Of a stretch of 64,000 nt of DNA, positions 10,569-22,300 are shown in pieces. Both the position numbers and the translations under genes were made by a program. Numbering within the stretch: the first letter of the stretch is position 1; every line of letters begins with the position of its first letter. The notes below the pieces were generated by a model. The model searched no databases. It was not told the DNA's origin and was given only the letters and a program-made list of their open reading frames with translations. Source of the stretch: Lathyrus oleraceus (lineage: Eukaryota > Streptophyta > Magnoliopsida > Fabales > Fabaceae); the NCBI RefSeq assembly GCF_024323335.1, contig NC_066579.1, positions 130,433,354-130,497,353 on the forward strand. The letters run 5' to 3'.

Positions 10569-11860
10569 TGTAAGACCCCAATTTTGGGCCCTAAGATCCC
10601 TCATGGCCCATATCATATCATATCATGGCCTCAAGGATCATTGCATGCCTTTGTCCCCTCCTAGTGGGTAGGTTGCCTTGTGGGTTGATTTCTTGATCAC
10701 CAAGCATACTTTGCATTTGTATATCTTTGCCTTTCATATGTTTACTAACCAAAAAGTACAAAAATATTGTCATTCTAACCTTGTTGATTGCAGATGAAGC
10801 AATTAGGTCAAAGTCAGTCAACAGTCAGTCAAAGCAATGGATGGTGGCCATTCTTGCAGAATTTGGGCACCATGATCAATAATCAAAAGCTCATATATCT
10901 TGGGACATCATTTGAAGTCAAGTCCTCAAGGAATTAGGGTTTGGAATTCATCAGAAATGCTCCAGTCATCCAAAACCCTAGAAAAGTCAAACTTGGTCAA
11001 CTGTGGATTTAATCAGTGATTTGATGGATAGAATTGATTTGAAGGAGCTCATTCATGCTTGTACAAGCCTCATGTATCATGTCAAACCTCATCATGGGAG
11101 AATTTGAAGTAGAATCAGAAATTTCCCAAAATAGAAAGTGGACCTGTAATTTCAACTGCCAAAAATGGAAACTTCTTGATCCTCAACTTACATCATGATA
11201 CAAGCTTCAAATGAATTTTTGCCCAACATGAAAGTTGAAGATCTTGTTCTCCCATTTTCAAAAAGTCCAAGAACTCTCAAATCCCATGTGTGGTTGTCAA
11301 GATATGATCAATTCATTTTCACCAATTTGTGAACTTCAAAGAGCCATAACTCATGAACCATAAGGCCAAATTTGGTGGGGTTTTTTCCTACAAACCACAT
11401 TTTTCATCCTCTTTCCAAAAATATAAATTTCATCCACCAAAACCCTACCATTCAAAATGGCATTTTTTGACCTTTTCCATTAAAAATCAAAGTTTGACCA
11501 AACTTTGACTTTTTGATTCATTGACTTTTTCTCACTTTGGCCAATTGGGATATGTTTAGAATCATATTTGAAACTTGTTCCAATTCCAAACTCATGTTCA
11601 TACCACCATTACACCACCATTTTGGATTAAAATGCAAATTTGGCAAAATGTGCAATTGGCTTCACATAAGATAAAACAAGGACAGCATTTCATGTACAAC
11701 CAAAGACAGCAATTTGTTTGGTCCTTGGCAGTCTGATTCAAGGCCCAACCGTGCATAATTCACACTCCCATATTCACTTGAACAAAACTTAGCAATAGGC
11801 AAATCATTTCATTAAGGATAATCCAGCTTAACATGTGATTAAGTGAGCTTAAACAGTCAC

Positions 11861-11867
11861 ATATAAG
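11861..11867 (+). promoter_or_regulatory. TATA box of G 5' LTR
   Basis: ATATAAG, duplicated at 25337-25343 in the 3' LTR. Inferred promoter of the element. Confidence 0.45.
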
Positions 11868-14800
11868 TGCATTCTCTGCTCATTTGAAACCCTAGAATCA
11901 CAGCCTACCAACCAGAAAACACACTTCCTCTCATTCTTGCAACTTTGCTCAAGCACGATTTCTGCTCAAAATCATCAAAGACCACAGGAACCCTTGGTAT
12001 TTTCCTCATTTGCTAACATCTTTGAAGCATTCTCAACATTCTTTGGGTGACTGTGAACAAAGGAAAGGCAGCTGCTACATCAACCCCTTCCAATGGCAAA
12101 ATTCGAACCAGTTTGTTTCAAGCTAGTTTGAGCAAAAGACCTTCAAGAATCCTTCAGCATTGACCATAATCTACCTCTGTTTGAGCTGGAATCATCCAAA
12201 ACATCACTGTTGCACGAATTTCTTCAAATCAAGTAAGGTTTTCGACCAACCCTTTTCTCATAACTTTACTATGCCATGTGTAGTTTCAATGTTGCTGAGC
12301 ATTATGAAATTTGAATCATGTCAAATGGTTAATTATACTGTGAAATATATGGATTTCCATTTTGGTGCTCAAGTATGTTTTCAGTCGATTAGCTTTATTG
12401 ATGATGATTACATGAAAACTATGTGTGGAATATACATGCTGGATGAATGCTGATGAGATTGCAATGCTTACTTTTTATTTCTGGACATTTTGGATTTTCG
12501 AGTTCATGAATGATGAAGCTAAATGTTGTTCTGTTTTGAAAACCCTAAGACTCATTTCCAGAAATTCCTGATTGTGTTGATTTGTTGTTTATGATGTGGT
12601 TACAAGAAGAATGTTATCATTGCCATGCTGTGTGTTTGATTCAATTCAAAAGTTGTTGTTTGATGATGAATGAGGATGAATGAATGTTGCTGCTATGATG
12701 AATCCTGTTATCTTCCCAGAAAAATCCAGCTTCATAGATGCATGTGTATTGGCTGCTGCTATTGTTCATGTTGCATGATATCATCATTTCTAATGCCATG
12801 TTGCTGATGCATCTTGTTTGATTTTCGTTTGGTAATGTTGATTGCATGAAATGCCATTGCCTTGCTGTTAAACCCTAGGGTTTTTCTTAAACCCAGAAAA
12901 TTTGCTCATTGGCCCGTGTACTGTTGCATTGGGCAACAGCCAATCACAACATTTCGTTGTGTGTATCAAAACGCAGTGTTTTGAGTAAGTGAGCCCAATA
13001 TTACCAGTTTGCCACGCTGACCATATGTTTGACTTGTTATTCATGCTATCTTGTTCATACTTCATCCAAATGTTCATCAACTTCAACAATTCATTTTTAA
13101 TTCATTTCAACTCCAAAAATTCTGATTCTTTTTCCATCATGTTCATGAATGTGTCTAGTATTTAATTATGATTTTTAATCATTTTTTGGTTGACTGGATT
13201 TTAATTGGCATGAAGTTTCTTAACAAGTATGCACATTTGACACCCTTTGCCATTTCAATTGTGAAATACTCATGATGTATCCAATGGCCCTGAAATTTTT
13301 TGTGGTGAAACTAGACTCATTCACCTTTGTTTCCATGTAGAGTTTATACATTTCTCATATGTGGTTTGTGAGTTACAAATTTTTGAAGTTATGTGTTACA
13401 TTTGGTGCTACATGAATGATGTGCATTTTCTTGATTTTTGTTCACATGTCTCCTGGCCTCCAAATCACTTGAAATTTTGCATGAATCATCTATCACATGT
13501 CTAGTTTGTGTGTGAATTTTCTTGGAATTAATGATGCTGTTTTCCATTTATTTGAGAATTTTCTTCCCTGCCTAGTCAATGTTTGACTTTATGTGATACA
13601 TGTTGCCAAATCTTTTGTGAAATTCTCAAATCTTATTGTATGGTCATGAAATTTCACATGTGATAACTAGACACTTTGAGCTTTGCATTGGTGTTAATCT
13701 CATTCATTTCTCTTCTGTTTTCAATTTGATATGATTTTTTGAAGTTGACCCATGTTTGTTGACCTTCATTGTGCTTACTTGAAAATATGTTGACTTCCTG
13801 ATTTTATTTGACTATCTTCCCATGATCCAATTGAGCTGAAATTATTATGCATGCTATGTTATGGATTGTGATTGAGTGTGAATTATTTCATGATTTTTGA
13901 GAATGTTTGGGTTGACTTTTGAATGAAGTCTTGTTGTTGACCTTTTGGTGCTTCTTATTGCCATGCTTTGCATTCTTTTGTGTATGAAATGATAATGATG
14001 CATGATTTGAGTGTGAATCCAATTGAGATTACTTTTTAAATGTTTGAACATGAATTGGGTTGACCTTCCTTTGTTGTTTGACTTTTTTCTTTCATCCTTG
14101 ACCCTAGGCTAGTCCTAGTGGTCTTTTAAGCTTACAATTGAGCTATTGTTTCAGGTTAAGCACCAATGCCTCAAAGATCATTCAAATTTGATTGAGTTGG
14201 ATTACATATTGTGCTAACCCTTGTTTTGTAGGTGTGACTCATATGAGTTTGGCTTTGTGCCTTGGCACCTCTGTTTATGGTTGACTGTTGTTTATCCATT
14301 TCTTTTGGTTTAAACTGTTGACTTGTTTACTAATAAGTTTGACTTTTTCAGGTACTTTAGTTGCTTAAGTTCTTTGAACTTGCTTGCTTTGCTTTTTTAG
14401 CATTTGCTTTGAGGTATAAACCTTTCTTCTTCATGTAGTCTGGAGACCCGGTCTGTTATTTGACCGGGCAAACTGTCTGAAGTCCTCCTTAAGAGGCAAT
14501 GCCTGTGTGTGTTTAAAATGGTCCCAAGCAGGAAAAGTCCTTCAAGTAAGGCAATTGGTGGAAGGTAGGGATAAGTAATCTATCCCCCACTATTCAGTGT
14601 GTCCTCTCTTTGCTCCCATTACATGGTTGAAGCATTGAGATAAATACCCAAGATCTAATCGAGTCAATAATGTGGAGAGAGTTCCTACTTTCTGAACTCC
14701 CACACTTTCTTATATGCTCTCCCTGATCAGGGATAGAAGCAATGAGGCACACCCCTCATCTCCTTTTCATCTGCTTCACCTTAGCCTCTCAATGGCAAGG

Positions 14801-15130
14801 TTAAGAGCGACCTTTACCTATTACAGTGGACTTTCAAAGTCAAACCCTCTTGTGTGAGCCCCCCTGTTTTGGCTATAGAGTGTGCTGTTTTGACATTCAT
14901 TGATTGATTGATTGCTTCATGTGCACTTGTTTGCCTGTATGCTATGCATTTATCATCATCATCAATTGCCATTAGTGCATGATCATACCATTTGTCTGTG
15001 TGACTTTTGTCATTTGTTGTTTACCCATTGAGGACAATTGTAAGTCCATTGCTTTGGCATTTGCTCCTATGATATGGAAGGATAGAGTGTAAGACCTCAT
15101 TGGTCACTCATATCTTCTGTTTTATCTGTT

Positions 15131-15510
15131 GTATGTGAGGATACAGTTATAAGTCCCTGTAAGTTGGCATCTGTTATCCTGTGATCATAATATGATCTGT
15201 TTGATGTTGTATGTGAGGATACAGTTATAAGTCCCTGTAAGTTGGCATCTGTTATCCTGTGGTCACAATTTGATCTGTTTGTTGTATGTGAGGTTGCAGT
15301 TATAAGTCCCTGTAAGTTGGCATCTGCTTTCCTGTGATCATGGTTTGTTTTATCTGTTTGTATGAGAGGTTGCAATTATAAGTCCCTGTAAGTTGGCATT
15401 TGCATTCCTGTGATCATATTGTTGCTTTTGTTCTTGTATGTGAGGATCCATTGTAAGTCCCTGTAATGTGGCATTGGATTTCCTAGGACCATACTGTGGA
15501 GTTAACCTAA
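15131..15510 (+). repeat. Tandem repeat of about 76 bp in G 5' LTR
   Basis: Units begin at GTATGTGAGG at 15131, 15209, 15284, 15360 and 15436 (spacing 75-78). Each holds AAGTCCCTGTAAGTTGGCAT. Looser relatives with 'GAGATTAGTGTAAGACCATTGAGTGG' wording split over the next 250 bp follow to 15780. Copy in the 3' LTR: about 28608-28990. Confidence 0.9.
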
Positions 15511-16803
15511 GTCCAGATAGATTGGCAGTTGACTTCCACATTTCATTCTTGTTTTCTTTTGAGGAGATTAGTGTAAGACCATTGAGTGGCTTCTGATATC
15601 CATTTCTGTTTTAGGAGATTGGTATAAATCCATCTATTGGTATCCGGTATCCGCCTTTTATTTCTTTGCCTGTGGAGATTAGTATAAGACCATTGAGTGG
15701 CTTCTGATATCCCGTTTTGTTTTAGGAGATTGGTATAAGACCATTGATTGGCATCCGGTATCCGTCTTTCTTATTTTGTTTGTTTGTTATTGCTTATTTC
15801 CATTCCAAAGGACACACTTGAATCATCCTCTATATGATTTCAAGAAGTGAACCTTCTAAGAAGTTTTACAATCCATCCTCATCCATTCATCATTCATTAT
15901 GTCCTAGACTTTTCACACTTCATCTTTCAAATTTGACATAAGTGTTGTGCAAACATCTTCATGTTTTCAAATTAAAAACCTGGACTCAAGTCCTTGACCT
16001 TTTTTTCAAACTCATTTCATAATACTTCTTTGAATCAATCTTAATCATACTTTGACTCCATTTTCATAATCATAATCAGTAACTTCACTCATTCACTTGT
16101 TTTGGCTTTGTCCATTAATGCTTTCATACATGAGCTATAGGTTTGATTTATCTTAGTGGTTGATGTTAATCTCACCTTCGGTCTTTAGTGATTGAATTGT
16201 AAGTCTTCCTTGCCTATTATAGGGTTAACCCCTCCCTGGCAAGTTGAAGCTGTTCTCACATGGTGGACGTTGTTGTTTGTATAAGGTTGAGTTTTCTCCC
16301 GTGGATAACGTAAGACCTAGGGTTTGTGTTTAAAATTGAACCTAACCCACTTTTGGAAATCTTTTAGCCGAACTACGGCGTTTTGATCCTTACCTTTGAT
16401 GGAAGGTACGTAGGCAACGGGTTCATCCGTTCGAACACAAAAATAAATAACACAAAAATAACAAATTTGTATATTCTTTTCTCATCATCCCAATCATGTT
16501 TGCACAATCCTTATGTCATAACAAATAATAATTTAGTACAACAAGTGTGAAAAGGGCTCCCTAGGAGTACCTAGGACGTAGTGGGTGCCTAACACCTTCC
16601 CATTGCGTAATTTACCCCTTACCCAGACTCTCTGATCTTTTTATTAGTTTTCTACGTGTAAAACTTCTTAGGCTTTTGTTCGCTTTTTAGCCAGTCCTTT
16701 GGATAAATAAAAGTGCGGTGGCGACTCGAAAATTTCAATGTATCTCTTAGCTTATGATTTAATCGATAGATCATATAGCGACGAATACACCGCTACAGAA
16801 AAG

Positions 16804-16821
16804 TGGCGACTCTGCTGGGGA
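16804..16821 (+). promoter_or_regulatory. Primer-binding site of element G (tRNA-Arg type)
   Basis: TGGCGACTCTGCTGGGGA, six bases after the LTR end. Identical to the PBS of element A. Confidence 0.85.
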
Positions 16822-18088
16822 TATCTCACCATCATCTCTGGTTGTATTGCCTACTTTTCACCCTTGTTGTGCTATATTGTTATTCTTTATGTGACATATT
16901 TTTGTACAATTTGGGATGACTGTATTGATTGTAATGTGTGAATTGCTTGATATACATATGTTGTTTGCTTTGGTGATCTGTGAGATGAGTTCTGTACCCG
17001 AACTCGAGTGCTCTCTAGGATAGGAGAATGGCATAGTCTTGTCGACTGGTGTGGAGTAGTCCTTAGCCAGTTGACTTGCGAGCCCATTCACTTGGTGGAG
17101 GTCATGTTGAACTAATAATGTCACACAAGTTATTTGTGGTTAGGCATTATTCTTTCAATCATGTTCCGCAGAAGCCAAGGACCTTAGTTTACCAAACCCA
17201 TCTCGGCCTATTTTTAGGACCGTAGTGCGGAGGTCGTTCAGATGTCAGTTCTGATACGATTGTTACGCGATACTACACTCATGAGAGTTTCTCTTGAGAA
17301 TATTCTTGGAATACGAGTATTCGTTCCTCCGATAATATTCGAAAGATGGAACGATGATTATGGGAACCTCTGATAGAACATGTCTGGCAGGTTTAAACCC
17401 TAGTACACTCCCTTTGGGTGGTTCTTAACCGAGACTCCATGCTCGTGACTCTCAACAACCCGTGATTCGTGGTTGAGTCGTTCAAACATTGTTAATATCA
17501 ATGGATCCCGGATCAGGTGTAAAACCTAAAATCCATCAAAGCGGCTGGTTGATATTTAGAATCTTTGAACCGGTTCATGTACCGTTAATATCAATGGAAC
17601 TTGGGTGTCGATAAGGTGAAAACCTAAATCCACCAAAATGGATGATTGATATTAGGGATACATAGAGCTTTCCCACGACCTTTGTTTGGCGTGCTTTGTT
17701 TGATCCTTGAGTGTGTTTGTTGCATTCATGCATTCACGCATTCATCCGCATTCATGTCATCAAAAAAAGAAAATTTTCAAGGAACTCAAAGGAGTTTATT
17801 TGCAAAAATTTTCAAAACATGAAAAAACCGGGAAAAATTTTTCACCTGATATATCTGATGAGATATTTTCATGTATGATCAAAATGCTTAAAAATTCAAA
17901 GTTTGCAAATAAAACCCTCGGGTTCCTTTGATATAAAAAACAAGCATATGCATAAACACTTCATGCATCATTTGCATAAGCAGGTGTTTTGTTCCGGTCT
18001 CCCGTCCTGTGGTCTGACCCTGCGATCTTCATTTATTTTGAAGACGCTCTTTGCCGGTATTATACCAGAGCCAATCTCTGCCAGAGTG
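16822..18088 (+). mobile_element. Element G 5' leader
   Basis: Non-coding leader homologous to those of A and B up to about 17700. Two related blocks at about 17490-17560 and 17580-17650 (TTAATATCAATGGA...) look like an internal duplication. A possible 3' splice site CATAAGCAG ends at about 17981. No gene supported. Confidence 0.65.
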
Positions 18089-18145
18089 ATGGATCATCCA
18101 GAGCAAGAGAGCTGTGAACTCAGAGGAGGATTTTGCCAGCATTAG
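18089..18145 (+). pseudogene. gag: Element G: possible gag N-terminal stub
   Basis: ATG followed by MDHPEQESCELRGG, which resembles the short coiled-coil opening of Tat-lineage Gag proteins, then a stop after 18 codons. The rest of gag (some 500 residues) is missing and the next recognisable coding piece is post-protease. The assignment rests on a short match and on position after the leader. Confidence 0.35.
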
Positions 18146-18198
18146 TGCTTTTAATGGATTTATTCCTGTTGATGGATTTCTTCCTGGTTAACCGATCC

Positions 18199-18408
18199 CG
18201 GGCTGGCATTGGCTACTGTTCTGGGGCACCTAAGGAGTAAGGTTTGTTCGCAAGTGGAGGATTCATCCATGCTGATCAACCTGAAGAAGAAGAGGCTGCT
18301 GCTATCTTGGAAGATGCAGAAGATCTGAACAATTTCATCATTCCTGGTGGTGTCTGCCACAATTGGGTCGCTGTGGATGTTCCTACGGTCATTCATAAAT
18401 CAGCATGA
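18199..18408 (+). pseudogene. Element G: post-protease linker
   Basis: Frame with GIGYCSGAPKE, one stop, then FASGGFIHADQPEEEEAAAI, AEDLNNF and GGVCHNW before a TGA at 18406. It aligns by eye with element A's linker (FGLGYAPGSQ, LSSGGLV, acidic run, CVSGEKLDNW), which normally follows the protease and precedes the pol intron. The protease itself is absent. Confidence 0.6.
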
Positions 18409-18668
18409 ATTGTTCACTTTGTGCAAAACCCTTCTCCCATGCCAAAAGGAGAAGTGATGACATTGATGGCAGCATTTAATACAATGATGTTTTCATTCAA
18501 TTAATGCATTGTTAAACATTTGTTTTTCCATTTGTTTTCACTTTTTGCTTTTGCATGAAATCAGTGATCACAAAAAACCATGAAAAACAAAAACAGCTTT
18601 TTCATCTACATAAATGATTTGCTTGTTTAAAATTCAAAAGCTTTTCATTATCCAGAATCATTATGCAG
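18409..18668 (+). other. Putative pol intron of element G
   Basis: About 260 AT-rich non-coding bases ending CATTATGCAG (acceptor at 18666-18668), matching position and acceptor sequence of the intron in element A. The donor is not clear. Confidence 0.45.
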
Positions 18669-18841
18669 GGATTTCTAAACCCATTGAACATAATGATCCA
18701 ACGCCATCTCCCAATTTTGAATTCCCTGTATTTGAGGCAGAGGAAGATGACGTTGAAGAGATTCCTGATGAGATCACCCGTCTCCTTGAGCACGAAGAGA
18801 AGCTCATTCAGTTGTATCATGAGAATCAGCAGAACAGTTAA
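18669..18841 (+). pseudogene. Element G: pre-RT linker
   Basis: FEFPVFEAEEDDVEEIPDEI then TRLLEHEEKLIQ and a stop. It matches the acidic linker of A (IYQAEEGAEEDCELPEGLAR...LLKQED). RT, RNase H and most of integrase, which should follow, are deleted. Confidence 0.7.
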
Positions 18842-18848
18842 ACTGGGG

Positions 18849-18851
<3 letters not shown>

Positions 18852-18883
<32 letters not shown>
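18852..18883 (+). repeat. Poly(A) tract of 32 bases inside element G
   Basis: 32 consecutive A at the deletion junction, followed by about 100 bp of purine-rich sequence up to the integrase fragment. Possibly filler from the deletion event or slippage. Confidence 0.95.
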
Positions 18884-18885
<2 letters not shown>

Positions 18886-18994
18886 AAAAAGAAAAAGAGA
18901 GGGTGAAAAAGATGAAAAATCAAAAATCAGGAAAAATTTTCCAAATATTTTTCCAAAAAGAGAAAAAAGAAAAATTATACCCTCCAGTCCCTAG

Positions 18995-19333
18995 TTGACT
19001 GATGCTGAGTGGATTCAGAGTCGTTATGACCAACTGAATTTGATCGAAGAGAAACGATTGACTGCCATGTGTCATGGTCAGTTATATCAGCAGAGAATGA
19101 AGAAAGCATTCGACAAGAAGGTCAAGCCTCGTGTGTTCCGAGAAGGTGACCTTGTGCTCAAGAAAGTTTTGTCTTTCGCGCCCGATTCCAGGGGCAAGTG
19201 GACTCCAAACTACGAGGGTCCATATGTTGTTAAGAGAGCCTTTTCAGGCGGTGCTTTGATGCTTACAACAATGGATGGGGAGGATTTCACTCGTCCTGTG
19301 AATTCAGATGCAGTCAAGAGATACTTTGCCTAA
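18995..19333 (+). pseudogene. int: Element G: integrase C-terminal remnant
   Basis: 113 codons ending at a natural stop: AEWIQSRYDQLNLIEEKRL, GQLYQQRMKKAFDKKVKPR, GDLVLKKVL, GKWTPNYEGPYVVKRAFSGG and NSDAVKRYFA. This is the region after the catalytic core of Tat/Ogre integrase, with the GPY-type motif that contacts DNA. The HHCC and DDE domains are absent, so no catalysis. The stretch has no internal stop, as expected for a young or recently amplified deletion derivative. Confidence 0.85.
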
Positions 19334-22300
19334 AAAAAAAAGAAAGTATATGCAAATAAAAAAAAAGGAATGACAAAAAAAAAAGAATAGCTCGCTAAGT
19401 TGAAAACCCGAAAGGGCGGCTTAGGCAAAAATGAGCGTCTCGGTGGAGAACCCGCAAGGGTAATTCAGGCAAAAATTAGAGACTTGAAAAAATATATATT
19501 TGCATCCCGCTAGATTGAGTACCTCACTCTGGGGCAATCTAGGCAAAAATTAGGGATTTGGCAAGTAACTGCATCCTGACAAGACTTTCTGGTTCATCAG
19601 TCGTCATTTCGTCAGAAGATTCTCGATTCGTCGTCAACCGAAGCTTCGGATACATCGAGATTCAAATTGGTAGAGAAAGGATCATTATGTTCAATGTAGC
19701 CCTCTTCCAATATATATCACTGATTTCAAATTTGTACAGATCTATGGAGTCTTGCCATTTGCAGACTACCATTCTATCAAATCAATTTGAGCTTTTTATC
19801 CAATTATTTGCACTCTTATTTGTTTCAATTCAACAAATGTTTTGCATGTTTTAAATTGATAAAATGTCATTGTTTTAAACAAATCAATTTCTTCAAAATT
19901 TTTGTTTTAAACAAAGTGAACATTCACAAGATTGAAAGGATACTCAAGAATATCTCAGTGCTCTCCCGAGGGTGGCATGATTCCCAACAGGTAAGACATT
20001 TGTTCATATTCCTGGTTTGGTGGTATCTTCTTTCTTCAGACATTTGTTGGGGTTGTTCCTCAAACAAAGTTGTTGTTGGGGTTGTTCCCCAGTACAGTCG
20101 CAGGCAGAGTGTTGTTGAAGACTTCGTTTTCTCCAGCAGCAGTTTTCCCCTAGCATGGGTGTTTTCTTGAGAAGTTTCGGCGGTTGATGGTTTGTCACCT
20201 TGGTGCCCCCGTCACTTTCTCCAGTGGGTCGATACCCCCAGACTTTATTTGTCTCCTCAGCACAGTCATGAGTATAGCCGTTGATTGATACTCCCCTCGG
20301 AGTCGCGAGTAGAGCTGTTATTAATATCCCCACCAGGGTTGCAAGTGGAGTTGTTACCGCTTTTCCCCCCATGCAGTGTGCCAGCAGGATTTGTCTGTTT
20401 CCTCAGCACGGTTGTTTTCTTTTGAAGATTCAGGTAAGTCAGTGGTTTGATACCCGGTACTTTACCTTCTCCCCGGCGAAGTCGTCTGCGGAAGTTTTGC
20501 TATCTCTCCATCAGAGTTATTCTCTCCAGCAGAGCAGGATTTATTTTCCTACTCCATGGTTGATTGGGTTGGTATCCCAGTATTGCAATCATCTTATCCT
20601 CAGCTTAGTCTGCAGATTGTTTGTTGTGGCAGTTTCGCCTGTTGAATACTCTTTCAATCCCCGTATGGTTGGATGATGGCTTTGGCCTCCAGTGAATGGA
20701 TTTATTTCCTGGCTGTTTGTGATCCCCAGTAGAGTGGCTTATATTGCAGAATCTACTTGTTGTGATCAGTTTGCTATGTATATCCTCCCCAAGTGGAGTG
20801 GTCCGTTGCAGAATCTTTTTGTTTGATCTGTCCTCCCTCAGTGGGTTGTTTCCCAAGAGAGTAGCTGACAGTTTTCCCCAGTAGAGTTGCTTATGCAGTC
20901 AGATTCTATTTGGATGATATCATTCTCCCTCAGTGGATTGTTTCCCAGTGGAGTTGTGTGGATTTGCTTCTACAGCATTTGTGCTTGTGCTTATGCACTT
21001 TTGTTTCTCAGCCGACACTGGGATCCCTTGCAGATCTTTGGATTTCTCTTGTTCCTCTACAGATTTGTCTTGGTGGCTGTTTTGCCCGTTGTGACTTTCT
21101 GTACCTTGATTGGGTCGTTTCCTGATATCTTTGACTCGCTGCTTCTTCAGCAGTACCTGCAGATCTTTGCTTTACAGCATGTAGATCTCCGCAGATTGAC
21201 TCTCCAGCTGGTTTTTCCCCTGGAAGTATAATACCGGGCGTTTGGTTCCTAAACCTGTTTGTGTTAGAATTGTCTGTTTTGTCAGCATTCATCAAACATA
21301 AATCACGCATATTCATGCATATTCATTAAACATTCAGATATTCATGTTGCATTTCTTGCCATGTATCCTTTGTTTGTTGTGTCTCCTGCTATGGTGATAT
21401 AGATCTCTTTACAAATCTCCCCAAGCAGATGTCGGGTGTTATAAATCTCTCCATATAGAGTCAACCCCATAAGCAGAAAATGTTGTCCTTTCCTTCTGCA
21501 GTTCCCCACTGAGATATATCCTCGTGGATGATGGTTTCTTCCGTTTCCTCCCAACACATATATTGGGATGGATTTTCCTATTTGAGTTACATCCTCATTA
21601 GGACGTGTCTTGATTCAGTCTGTCTTTTCGGATTGTTCCCGAATCGGCTATTTGTCAGATGTCTTGTGTTTCCCAGTGGGTTGTTCCCCAGCGGAATGTT
21701 TTTTGGGCCTCTACCCTCATAACCGGTAGTTGTAAGTCCTACTTTTCCTGGCTTTCTTGACAGAATTTGTGGTTATACACCTTTTATTCTCCAGCCAGAG
21801 TTTTGGTCTTCTACCTATTACCCGGTAGTTGTAAATCCTGTTTTCCTGCTTTTCAGCAATTTGTGGTTTGTTATAAACCCTATTTTGGTTTCCCGTGCGG
21901 ATTTGTGATTTGTTCTATCCCCACGCGGAGTTTTTGGTCTTCTACCCCGTATTCGGTAGATGTAAACCCTAATTTTGTGGTTATCTTCATTCAATATTTG
22001 ATGTTGATTTTCCTTTGCTTGTATGAGTTGCTCAGATCAGCACTTATACCCCTAGCAAGTCTTTTGTGGATAATTGCCGTATGCTAGCAATTTTATCCCC
22101 AGTGGGTCTTTTCACCGTATGCTCGTGATTTGTTCCCCGGATCATTGGTTGTATACCAATGCATCCCCAGCTAGTCTTCTTTGGATAATTGCCGGATGCT
22201 TGCAATTTATCCTCAGCAGTTCGCCTTTCATTTACCCTTTTGTCGGTAATGTCTGTTGCTCCTTTTGATTGGTTATCATTTTATACCTAGTTTGGTATCC

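Larger units (their letters stand above)
10569..16797 (+). mobile_element. Element G 5' LTR (6229 bp)
   Basis: TG...CA ends. A TATA box at 11861-11867 makes U3 about 1.3 kb and leaves nearly 5 kb of transcribed R-U5. It contains a roughly 76-bp tandem array (15131-15510), a TACGTAGGCA motif with hairpin (16407-16431), the AGTA-loop hairpin (16560-16575), a CTAA-type hairpin (16584-16596) and a PBS-core copy (16719-16727). The short ORFs recur identically in the 3' LTR simply because the LTRs are duplicates. No gene. Confidence 0.92.

Noticed and set aside
15097..15541. Minus-strand ORFs with 'ANLQGLI' repeats
   Set aside because: They only translate the 76-bp tandem repeat and recur at 28574-29018 because the LTR is duplicated.
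16804..16821. tRNA-Arg-like sequence
   Set aside because: Only the 3' terminal complement is present; there is no cloverleaf, so it is a primer-binding site and not a tRNA gene.
18852..18883. Poly(A) tract as the tail of a retroposed gene or LINE
   Set aside because: Sequence before it is the Ogre linker and after it the Ogre integrase end; no target duplication or separate element is seen.
19558..21231. Several 80-130 codon ORFs on both strands
   Set aside because: They lie in the repeat-rich 3' UTR of G, overlap each other in opposite strands and show no family motif.
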